Shown one piece after another: positions 37,789 through 45,404 of a DNA stretch of 64,000 nt (position 1 is the first letter of the stretch; each line of letters opens with the position of its first letter). The notes under the pieces were generated by a model. The model saw only the letters and a list, made by a program, of their open reading frames with translations. It was not told the DNA's origin and searched no databases. The DNA is from JAHBXL01 sp964409775 (GTDB lineage Bacteria > Planctomycetota > Phycisphaerae > Phycisphaerales > UBA1924), in the NCBI GenBank assembly GCA_964409775.1, contig CAYPEI010000002.1, positions 208,138 to 272,137 of the forward strand, read 5' to 3'. The position numbers and the translations under genes are program-made.

Positions 37789-38733
37789 ATGACCCGCCGA
37801 CGCGCCAACCCCGCCCGCCTGTTGAGCAGCGCACTGCTCGGCGCGGTCGCCGCGCTCGCCCTCGGCTCCGCCGCCGCGGCACAGCCTGCGCCTACCGCCG
37901 GCGACATGCGCCCCGCGCCGATCCGCGGCCTGGAACTCAAGAACAATCTCGGCGCATCCGTTCCCCGCGACTTGGTCTTCAATACGTCCGAGGGCAGGCA
38001 GATCAAACTCGGCGACCTCTTCCCCGCCCGGGGCGCAGCAGGCGGCAAGCCCGTGCTGCTCACGATGATCTACTACCGCTGCCCGGTGCTCTGCCCCACG
38101 CTCATGGAGAAACTCACCAACGGGCTCAACGCCCTCGACCTCACCGTCGGGACCGATTTCAACGTCGTCGTGGTCAGTTTCGATTCCACCGACACCCCGC
38201 AGGCCGCGGCTCGTCAGAAGACCGGCCAACTGCTCACCTACGACCGCCCCGCCTCCGACGCCGTCCGCGACGGCTGGATCTACCTGACTGGCCAACCCGA
38301 GAACTCCCGCGCACTGGCCGACGCCATCGGTTTCCCATATCGCTACCTGCCCGACGCCAACGAGTTTTCGCACGGGCCGGTTGTCTTCGTTCTGACCCCC
38401 GACGGCAAGGTCTCCCGCTACCTCACCGGGTTCGAGTACCCGCCGCAACTGGTCAAGGACCTCAAGTTCGCGCTCATGGACGCCTCCGGCGGCAAGATCG
38501 GAAACGTCTTCGAGCAACTCGCCCTCTGGTGCTACCACTGGAACCCGCAGGACGGGTCCTACTCGATCCAGGCGATGCGGGTCATGCAACTCGGGTGCGT
38601 CGCGACCGCGCTCGCACTCGGCTCCGCCATCGCCGTCATGTTCGTGCACGAACGTCGCCGCCGCACCGCGGCGCCCGCTCGAGCGGCTTCCATCCCACGT
38701 CCCAGCCTTGAACTGTCGGGGCACACGCCATGA
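37789..38733 (+). CDS. SCO1/SenC copper chaperone, with C-terminal membrane helix
   Basis: Thioredoxin-fold protein that delivers copper to the CuA centre of oxidase subunit II, encoded next. 314 residues. Signal peptide (LLGAVAALALGSAAAAQ), copper-binding CPVLC (C98, C102), and the third ligand His in FSHGPVVFVL (H195). Unlike most SCO proteins, which are anchored at the N-terminus, this has a C-terminal membrane helix (about 265-287) and basic tail. ATG 37789 has no strong Shine-Dalgarno. Its stop overlaps the ctaC start (ATGA). Confidence 0.92.
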   Translation: MTRRRANPARLLSSALLGAVAALALGSAAAAQPAPTAGDMRPAPIRGLELKNNLGASVPRDLVFNTSEGRQIKLGDLFPARGAAGGKPVLLTMIYYRCPVLCPTLMEKLTNGLNALDLTVGTDFNVVVVSFDSTDTPQAAARQKTGQLLTYDRPASDAVRDGWIYLTGQPENSRALADAIGFPYRYLPDANEFSHGPVVFVLTPDGKVSRYLTGFEYPPQLVKDLKFALMDASGGKIGNVFEQLALWCYHWNPQDGSYSIQAMRVMQLGCVATALALGSAIAVMFVHERRRRTAAPARAASIPRPSLELSGHTP

Positions 38734-39908
38734 TCACCGACCTCCTGACGACCCTCGCCCAGACCATGCCCGTCGCCGCGGAGAAGGCCCAGAAGGCCGA
38801 ATCTCTGCTGCACAAGTGGTCCTTCGGCCACGTCGGCAACTCCACACAGGCCTACGAGACCGAGTGGCTCTACATCTTCATCGTGTGGGTCAACATCATC
38901 GCCTTCATCGTCGTGATGGCCCCGATGTTCTGGTTCGTCTTCAAGTACCACCGCTCCAAGCAGGCCGCCAACTACCAGGTCTCCGCCGCGCACAACACCC
39001 CGCTCGAACTCGCCTGGTCGATCATCCCGCTGCTGGTCATGGTCCCCATCTTCTTCTGGGGCTTTGAGGGCTACGTCAACAAACTCGCAGCCCCCTCCGA
39101 CTCCGAGGAGATCCAGATCAAGGGTCAGATGTGGGCTTGGTCGGCCACCTATCGCAACGGCGCCGAGCCGCCGCCCAAGGAATACATCAAACTGATGGAC
39201 ACCGGCACCCTCGTGCCGCTCCTGGTTGTTCCGTCGAACCGGCCGGTCAAGTTGATCATGCACTCGGCCGACGTCATCCACTCCTTCTTCATCCCCGACT
39301 TCCGGACGAAGATGGACGTCTTCCCCAACCGCTACACCAGCATGTGGTTCGAGGCGCGCGAGCCCACGCAGCGCGGCGGCGACGGAACCTGGTTCCGCAC
39401 CAACGCCCAGACCGGCAAGCGGGAGTTTGCCGGGCACAAGATCTTCTGCGCCGAGTACTGCGGCAACAACCACTCCGAGATGGCCGGCGGCATCGTCGTG
39501 CTCAGCCCGGCCGACTACAAGGCGACCCTCGCCGCGTGGGCGGTCCCGTTTGACGAGTCCACCCCGCCCGTCGAGATCGGCAAGATCGTCGCCGTCAAGC
39601 GCGCCTGCGCCACCTGCCACAGCGTCGACGGTTCCAAGAACACCGGCCCGTCGTGGAAGAACTGGTTCGGCTACGAGCACACCTACGCCGACGGCTCAAA
39701 GCACGTCGCCGACGAGAACTGGCTGCTGGACAACATCAACTACTCCCAGAAGCACATCGTCCAGGGCTACCCCACCAGCATGCCCGTCTACGCCGGCGTG
39801 CTCAAGCAGGTCGAACTCGACGGCCTGATCGCCTACATCAAGACGCTCTCGGACAAGGGCCCCAGCGCCGCCGACTCGCCCGCACCCGCTCCTGCACCCG
39901 CGCACTGA
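38730..39908 (+). CDS. ctaC: Cytochrome c oxidase subunit II with fused cytochrome c (caa3 type)
   Basis: A 392-residue subunit II. Two N-terminal membrane helices, then the cupredoxin domain with CuA ligands in MHSADVIHSFFIP and CAEYCGNNHSEM. A C-terminal cytochrome c domain has one heme site, CATCH (C293-H297), defining the caa3 class that accepts electrons directly from ActE or ACIII. A Pro/Ala tail ends the protein. Translationally coupled to sco. Confidence 0.96.
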   Translation: MITDLLTTLAQTMPVAAEKAQKAESLLHKWSFGHVGNSTQAYETEWLYIFIVWVNIIAFIVVMAPMFWFVFKYHRSKQAANYQVSAAHNTPLELAWSIIPLLVMVPIFFWGFEGYVNKLAAPSDSEEIQIKGQMWAWSATYRNGAEPPPKEYIKLMDTGTLVPLLVVPSNRPVKLIMHSADVIHSFFIPDFRTKMDVFPNRYTSMWFEAREPTQRGGDGTWFRTNAQTGKREFAGHKIFCAEYCGNNHSEMAGGIVVLSPADYKATLAAWAVPFDESTPPVEIGKIVAVKRACATCHSVDGSKNTGPSWKNWFGYEHTYADGSKHVADENWLLDNINYSQKHIVQGYPTSMPVYAGVLKQVELDGLIAYIKTLSDKGPSAADSPAPAPAPAH

Positions 39909-39975
39909 TCCCCGCACCACTCCCGGCCGGGACCTCCCGGCCCGAAGCCTTGAATGTGTAATCGGAGTCTGCACC

Positions 39976-41769
39976 ATGGCCACAATCGATCTCGGCAAGT
40001 CCGGCGCGCTCCACGGAGCACACGGCCACGCACACGAGCACCACGGCTCCTACCTCGAGGGCAAGGGCGGCTTCTGGTCCACCATCTGGGACTGGGCCAC
40101 CACCGTCGATCACAAGAAGATCGGCATGATGTACCTCGTCGCCGTCCTCTTCATGTTCTTCCTCGGAGGCGTCGCCGCGCTGGTCGTCCGGCTCGAACTC
40201 TTCCAGCCCACCCACATCGACGCGGCCGGCAAGATCACCGGGAACCTCCTCGGCCAGATGTTCGGCGCAGGCGACAGCCTCGCCCAGAGCAACCTCTTCT
40301 ATAACCGCGCCATGACGATCCACGGGATCATCATGGTCTTCCTCGTCATCGTCCCCAGCGTCCCCGCCAGCCTCGGCAACTTCCTCCTGCCCCTGCAGTT
40401 GGGCGCCAAGGACGTCGCCTTCCCCCGGCTCAACCTCCTCTCCTGGTACGTCTACCTGCTCGGCTCCTTCTTCGCCATCCTCAGCCTCCTCAACTACGGC
40501 GTCGACACCGGCTGGACCTTCTACACGCCCTACTCCACCACCACCGACGAGGGCCACCTCCGCGTCGTCTGGATGGTCACCGCCGCGTTCATCCTCGGCT
40601 TCTCCTCCATCTTCACCGGCCTCAACTTCGTCGTCACCGTCCACAAACTCCGCGCACCGGGCATGGGCTGGTTCGACATGCCGCTGTTCGTCTGGGGAAT
40701 CTACGGCGCGGCGATCATCCAGGTCCTCGCCACCCCGGTCATCGGCATCACCCTCCTCCTCATGATCTTCGAGCGCCTGTTCCACATCGGCGTCTTCGAT
40801 CCGCGCCTCGGCGGCGACCCCGTCCTCTTCCAGCACTTCTTCTGGTTCTACTCCCACCCCGTCGTCTACGTCATGATCCTGCCCGGCATGGCGATCATGA
40901 ACGAACTCATCGCCGCGGGCTCACGCAAGAAGATCTTCGGCTACCGCGCCGTCGCCTTCAGCACCCTCGCCATCGCCGGCATCTCCTTCATCGTCTGGGG
41001 CCACCACCTCTTCACCAGCGAGGGCGAAGTCGCCGGCATCGTCTTCAGCGCGCTCACCTTCCTCGTCGCCATCCCCTCCGCCGTCAAGGTCTTCAACTGG
41101 ATCGCCACGCTCTACAAGGGCTCCATCGTCCTCACCACCTGGATGCTCTACGCGCTCGGCTTCCTCTTCCTGTTCTCCATCGGCGGGCTCACCGGCCTCT
41201 TCCTCGGATCCCTCGCCGTCGACCTCCACCTCCACGACACTTACTTCATCGTCGCCCACTTCCACTACGTCATGATGGGCGGAACCATCATCGCCTTCAT
41301 CGGCGGCATCCACTATTGGTGGCCCAAGATGACCGGCAAGATGTACAACGAGGCTGCCGGCCGCCTCGGCTGGCTCTTCGTCTTCGTCGGCTTCAACGCC
41401 ACGTTCTTCCCCCAGTTCTTCATGGGCTCCCGCGGCATGCCCCGCCGCTACGCCAGTTACGTCCCCGAGTACGAGTTCTGGCACAAGTTCTCCACCATCG
41501 GGTCCTGGATCCTCGCCGTCGGCATGTTTATCCACCTCTTCAACTTCCTCGCCTCCCTCGCCTCCGGCAAGAAGGCCCCCGCCAACCCCTGGGGCGCGCT
41601 CACCCTCGAATGGACCCACGCCTCCAGCCCGCCCATCGAGCACAACTTCGAGCATGAGCCGGTCGTCACCCACGGGCCGTACGACTACGACACCGTCCTC
41701 CCCGCGCAGACCAAGCCCGGCGAGTATGCCCTGCCCCGCCCCGCGGCCCCCGGCAGCCACCACCACTGA
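39976..41769 (+). CDS. ctaD: Cytochrome c oxidase subunit I, A2-type
   Basis: Catalytic heme-copper subunit, 597 residues, 12 or more helices. Visible ligands: heme a His in MTIHGIIM, CuB His and cross-linked Tyr in YSHPVVY (residues 292-298), CuB HH at 343-344, and the heme a3/a His pair in HDTYFIVAHFHYVMMGG. The motif YSHPxVY replaces the HPEVY glutamate of A1 oxidases, so this is an A2-type enzyme as in Rhodothermus caa3. The N-terminus MATIDLGK... is His-rich and nearly repeats that of ctaE; the C-terminus ends GSHHH. Confidence 0.96.
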   Translation: MATIDLGKSGALHGAHGHAHEHHGSYLEGKGGFWSTIWDWATTVDHKKIGMMYLVAVLFMFFLGGVAALVVRLELFQPTHIDAAGKITGNLLGQMFGAGDSLAQSNLFYNRAMTIHGIIMVFLVIVPSVPASLGNFLLPLQLGAKDVAFPRLNLLSWYVYLLGSFFAILSLLNYGVDTGWTFYTPYSTTTDEGHLRVVWMVTAAFILGFSSIFTGLNFVVTVHKLRAPGMGWFDMPLFVWGIYGAAIIQVLATPVIGITLLLMIFERLFHIGVFDPRLGGDPVLFQHFFWFYSHPVVYVMILPGMAIMNELIAAGSRKKIFGYRAVAFSTLAIAGISFIVWGHHLFTSEGEVAGIVFSALTFLVAIPSAVKVFNWIATLYKGSIVLTTWMLYALGFLFLFSIGGLTGLFLGSLAVDLHLHDTYFIVAHFHYVMMGGTIIAFIGGIHYWWPKMTGKMYNEAAGRLGWLFVFVGFNATFFPQFFMGSRGMPRRYASYVPEYEFWHKFSTIGSWILAVGMFIHLFNFLASLASGKKAPANPWGALTLEWTHASSPPIEHNFEHEPVVTHGPYDYDTVLPAQTKPGEYALPRPAAPGSHHH

Positions 41770-41817
41770 TCTCCCCGTCGCGATCCCCCGATCCCCGCCT
41801 CCCCCTGAGCATCCACC

Positions 41818-42525
41818 ATGGCCACCATCGACCTCGGCAAGCACGGCGCACACGGACCGGCACCGGCCCACGACGACCGGCCCTATCACGAACGCTATCA
41901 CGCCGCGCACCACTTCGTCGATCGCGAGCACGAGTTCGACGCCGTCAAGATGGGCGTCTGGCTCTTCCTCGGAACCGAGATCCTGCTCTTCTCCGGGATG
42001 TTCGTCGCCTACGCCATCTTCCGGATGATGCACCCGGAGGCCTTCCTCTCCGGGTCCGCGCACCTCGACGTCCGCTGGGGCCTGCTCAACACCATCGTCC
42101 TCCTGCTCTCCTCCTACACGGTCGCCTCTGCGGTGCGCCACGCCCAGACCGGCAACCAGAAGTGGCTCCGCATCAACATTGTCCTCACCTTCCTCGCGGG
42201 CCTGGCGTTCCTCGTCATCAAGGGCGTCTTCGAGTACTACAAGAAGTGGAGCGAGGGACTTCTCCCCGGCAAGTTCTACAGTTACCCCTACGCCGAGAAC
42301 GTCCCCTATGAGCCCATGTGGTGGGGCGTGTACTGGGGCGCCACCGGCATCCACGCCTCCCACGTCATCGTCGGCATGGGCCTGTTCGCGTGGCTCTACT
42401 TCCGCTCACGGAAGGGCCACTTCGGCCCCGGCCACTACAACGCCGTCGAAGGCGTCGGCCTCTACTGGCACATCGTCGACATCGTCTGGATCTTCCTTTT
42501 CCCCATGCTCTACCTCATCCACTGA
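41818..42525 (+). CDS. ctaE: Cytochrome c oxidase subunit III
   Basis: A 235-residue, five-helix subunit III (KMGVWLFLGTEILLFSGMFVAY core, and the C-terminal GVGLYWHIVDIVWIFLFPMLYL signature). The first residues MATIDLGKHGAHG nearly repeat those of CtaD, with the same His-rich continuation. 48 bases after ctaD. Confidence 0.95.
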   Translation: MATIDLGKHGAHGPAPAHDDRPYHERYHAAHHFVDREHEFDAVKMGVWLFLGTEILLFSGMFVAYAIFRMMHPEAFLSGSAHLDVRWGLLNTIVLLLSSYTVASAVRHAQTGNQKWLRINIVLTFLAGLAFLVIKGVFEYYKKWSEGLLPGKFYSYPYAENVPYEPMWWGVYWGATGIHASHVIVGMGLFAWLYFRSRKGHFGPGHYNAVEGVGLYWHIVDIVWIFLFPMLYLIH

Positions 42526-42613
42526 GACCCGTCATCGGTGATGGGCGGGCCGCCGGCGGCACGCCCGACGCACTCGCTGCCCGCCACCCGCCAAACACGC
42601 CCGAGACCCCCCC

Positions 42614-43300
42614 ATGACCGCCCACGCCCACGCCCACGCCCACGCAGAGGCCTTCGACGCCCACGGACACAAGGACCACGGACACACCATCGTGTCCGTC
42701 GCCACGCTCCGCACCGTCCTCGCCCTCCTGCTCTTCTTCACGCTCCTCACCGTCGGCGCCGCCAAGGCCGAGATGTGGATCGCCGATACCTTCAACGTCC
42801 TCATCCCCCAGTGGGTCAACGTCTTCGTCGCCCTCTCCATCGCCGTCGTGAAGACCACCATCGTCGTGATGTTCTTCATGCAACTCAAGTACGACAACCC
42901 CCTGAACACCATGATCTTCGTGTTCACCATCCTCACCGTCTTCTTCTTCCTCGGCTTCACATCGCTGGACCTGGGCAACCGCGGCACGATCGACCGCTTC
43001 AAGAGTTACTACATCGAGCCCGGCGGCACAGGCTTGGGCACCGGCATGTCCCTCACCGAGGCTGCGAAGGTCAACGCCATCGCCAACGGAACCTACAACC
43101 CCAACCACGCCCACCATGCCGACCACGGCCCGCGCCTCCCCATCACCGAGGCCGGCTACGTTCCCAAGACGCCCCACGCCGGAAGTTCCGCGCAGAAGTA
43201 CAACCCCGTCAAGGGCGTCACGCTCGACAACCTCTCCGTCCCCCCCGGGCCCGAAGAGGACGACGGCTCCGCCGGCCACGGCGAGGCGCCCGCCCACTGA
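42614..43300 (+). CDS. ctaF: Cytochrome c oxidase subunit IV, extended
   Basis: Bacterial subunit IV with three membrane helices (VLALLLFFTLLTV; WVNVFVALSIAVVKTTIVVMFFMQLKY; FVFTILTVFFFLGFTSLD). At 228 residues it is about twice the usual size of 90-110, because of a His-rich N-terminus (HAHAHAHAEAFDAHGHKDHGH) and an extra C-terminal 100 residues without membrane segments. The MFFMQLKYD motif is typical. The function of the extension is unknown. Confidence 0.9.
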   Translation: MTAHAHAHAHAEAFDAHGHKDHGHTIVSVATLRTVLALLLFFTLLTVGAAKAEMWIADTFNVLIPQWVNVFVALSIAVVKTTIVVMFFMQLKYDNPLNTMIFVFTILTVFFFLGFTSLDLGNRGTIDRFKSYYIEPGGTGLGTGMSLTEAAKVNAIANGTYNPNHAHHADHGPRLPITEAGYVPKTPHAGSSAQKYNPVKGVTLDNLSVPPGPEEDDGSAGHGEAPAH

Positions 43301-43355
43301 CCCCGGGTTTTCTTCACCGCGCCCCGCCGAGCGCTGCCGCCATCGGCCGGCCATC

Positions 43356-44183
43356 ATGAACAGCCCACGCCGCATCGCGCTGCCGGTCACGCTCATCTCC
43401 GCCGCGGCGTTCCTCGCCTCGCTCTACCCCATGGTCACCCGCATCCGCGGGTTCAACCATGATGCCGCACTGCACAACTACCACGCCGAGGTCCTCAACA
43501 CCCGCCGCTTGCGGATCGGCTCCTTCCCCGAGTTCGTCCTCACCGATGTCCCCGGCGACGGCCCGCGCGCCGCGTTCGAGTCCTTCCTGCGCATCGAGTA
43601 CGCAGGTCACGAGGCCCTCGCCCGCGTGAAGCGCCCGCCCGTCTTCAACATGCCCGACCTCGCCCTCTACGACGAGTGGGTCAAGGTGCTCGCCGTCAAC
43701 GACGTCGGGCGCGACGACGCCCGACGCCAGCAGGCCATCCCCGGCAGCGAGCGCCTGCTCATCGTCACCCGGCTCACCCCCGACGGCTTCGACCCCGAGA
43801 CCTGGGGCAGCGTGCGGCGCGACGACTGGGTCTTCGACTTCTACCAACTCAAGCCCGACGGCTCCATCGAGACCACCCGCCGCCGGTGGCCCCGCCGCGA
43901 CCGCGCCGAGCAGCAACTCCGCGCCGAGGCCGGCAACCCCCTGCGCGACATCGAGCCGCTCAAGCCGCGCACGCTCGAGTACTTCGCCGCGATGCACGTC
44001 ATCCCGAAACTCAATGTCCCAAGGTACAAGTTCGACGACACCGCGCTCTCGCCGCGTGTCCTGGGCTGGACGCTCCCGGTCTCGATGCTCAGCGCACTCG
44101 CGTTTGTCGGCGGGCTGATCTTCACGCTCGCGCCGCGACGCGCTCAGCGGGCCGCGCCGCCGAACGCCTCGTCGAAGTCGTAG
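43356..44183 (+). CDS. Unknown two-TM protein at end of oxidase operon
   Basis: Not recognised. 275 residues: an N-terminal membrane helix (about 9-26), an extracytoplasmic domain of about 220 residues, and a C-terminal helix (about 240-262) with a basic tail. The tail-to-tail overlap with the next gene is 40 bases. Position after ctaF suggests an oxidase assembly or accessory role, but nothing in its sequence proves it. Confidence 0.75.
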   Translation: MNSPRRIALPVTLISAAAFLASLYPMVTRIRGFNHDAALHNYHAEVLNTRRLRIGSFPEFVLTDVPGDGPRAAFESFLRIEYAGHEALARVKRPPVFNMPDLALYDEWVKVLAVNDVGRDDARRQQAIPGSERLLIVTRLTPDGFDPETWGSVRRDDWVFDFYQLKPDGSIETTRRRWPRRDRAEQQLRAEAGNPLRDIEPLKPRTLEYFAAMHVIPKLNVPRYKFDDTALSPRVLGWTLPVSMLSALAFVGGLIFTLAPRRAQRAAPPNASSKS

Positions 44184-44539
44184 ACCGCCTTGAAGTCGTC
44201 GATGCTGTCCCGCTCGCCCTGCCGCAGTTCGCTCCGGTCGATCAACGCGTACACGATGACCCCGAAGTCATCCGTCGCCCGGATGCCCCACTTGTGCAGC
44301 ACCGCCCGCGACAGCATCCCGTACCGCTCGAGCGCCAGTTTCTTCAGCCCCACGCACAACTGACGCCCCGTCACGTGCCGGCGCTCGTCGGCCGCGTCCG
44401 CGTTCGGCCGCGGCGCCTCGCCGTGGAACAGTTTCGTCGTGTACGAGAGTCCCTCGCGCACGAACTGGAACGCCTCTTCAGGAAACTGAGCGGCCCGCTC
44501 GCGGATCGCTCGCCAATCCAGTTGCGTCTGTCCATTCAC
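44144..44539 (-). CDS. Minf_1886-family protein
   Basis: About 131 residues, with the stretch VTGRQLCVGLKKLALERYGML, LHKWGIRATDDFGVIVYALID and DFKAVYDFDEAF, the recognisable pattern of the small Minf_1886 family found in Planctomycetes and Verrucomicrobia. Function unknown. I use the GTG at 44539, which has GGAG 9 bases before it; the frame is open to a further GTG at 44578. Convergent with and overlapping the last oxidase-operon gene. Confidence 0.83.
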   Translation of the reverse strand: MNGQTQLDWRAIRERAAQFPEEAFQFVREGLSYTTKLFHGEAPRPNADAADERRHVTGRQLCVGLKKLALERYGMLSRAVLHKWGIRATDDFGVIVYALIDRSELRQGERDSIDDFKAVYDFDEAFGGAAR

Positions 44540-44602
44540 TGAAACGCACTCCGGTGACAACCCCACCACGGGCTCCACTCACGGAATCGACTGGGCCGAA
44601 TA

Positions 44603-45316
44603 CTACGCACCCTTCCGGGGCGTGCGGGCAACCTTGCCGACGGAATCAGCGGCGGGTTTGCCCAACTTCACATCCGCATCGCTCAGCAGGAACCGCAGCG
44701 GCCTCGACGCCCACTCGCCCGCATACGCAACCCCGATCCGCGCCGTCCGCAGGATCCGCGAGCCGTCGATCCCCTCCGCCTCGCCCCGCTCCACAAACAG
44801 CCGATCGTCCGTGGTCAGGTCGATCGCGTTCAACCCCCGGTCGATCGCCAGCGCCCGGCACAGTTTCGCCGGGCCGTCCGCCAGCGACTCCGTCTTCGCC
44901 GCGTGCTCCTCCGCCGTCCAGCCGCGGTTCCGCAGCGCCGCCCCGAGCCCCTCCACCACCGTGCCCCCGCGGATCAGCACCGCCGCCGGCTCCCCCGCCC
45001 GCCCCGCCACGACGTTGAAGCAGTGGTGCATGCCGTAGGTGAAGTACACGTAACTCGTCCCCGCCGCGCCGTACATCGGCTCGGTCCGCGCGGTCCGCCG
45101 GCCTCCAAACGCGTGGGACGCCCGGTCCTCCACCCCCACGTACGCCTCGGCTTCGTTGATCCGCAGGCGGATCAACGAGCCGTCCTCCATCACCCGGACC
45201 AGATGCGTTCCCAGAAGCGCGCGTGCGAGCGACTCCGCATCCGCCGCAAAGTACCCCCGCCCCAGCCGGGCCCGCTCTCCCTGCCCCCCAACTTTGCCAC
45301 GCGCCATTCCGCCCAT
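44603..45316 (-). CDS. mpg: DNA-3-methyladenine glycosylase (AAG/MPG family)
   Basis: Removes alkylated purines from DNA in base-excision repair. 237 residues. Visible: ALLGTHLVR, the catalytic and pocket residues in NEAEAYVGVEDRASHAFGGR, MYGAAGTSYVYFTYGMHHCFNVV, AVLIRGG, and GPAKLCRALAID. Starts at ATG 45316 (an ATG three codons later is also possible). Upstream lies an 88-base gap containing a heptamer array. Confidence 0.94.
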   Translation of the reverse strand: MGGMARGKVGGQGERARLGRGYFAADAESLARALLGTHLVRVMEDGSLIRLRINEAEAYVGVEDRASHAFGGRRTARTEPMYGAAGTSYVYFTYGMHHCFNVVAGRAGEPAAVLIRGGTVVEGLGAALRNRGWTAEEHAAKTESLADGPAKLCRALAIDRGLNAIDLTTDDRLFVERGEAEGIDGSRILRTARIGVAYAGEWASRPLRFLLSDADVKLGKPAADSVGKVARTPRKGA

Positions 45317-45357
45317 CCCCGCCCCCTGTTCCCATCACGATCTTGCTCAATGCTCTG

Positions 45358-45399
45358 CCCACATCCCACATCCGACATCCGACATCCGACATCCCACAT
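45358..45399. repeat. Tandem 7-bp repeat, six copies
   Basis: Six heptamers in a row: CCCACAT twice, CCGACAT three times, CCCACAT once, ending 5 bases before the ccsA stop. A related string, CACATCCGACATCC, occurs again at 22052-22065 in another intergenic gap. Confidence 0.75.
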
Positions 45400-45404
45400 C
45401 CCGC

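Noticed and set aside
42560..42590. GC-rich palindrome between ctaE and ctaF as a terminator
   Set aside because: GCCGCCGGCGGC has no room for a loop unless partly unpaired and no T-run follows; the genes on both sides clearly belong together.
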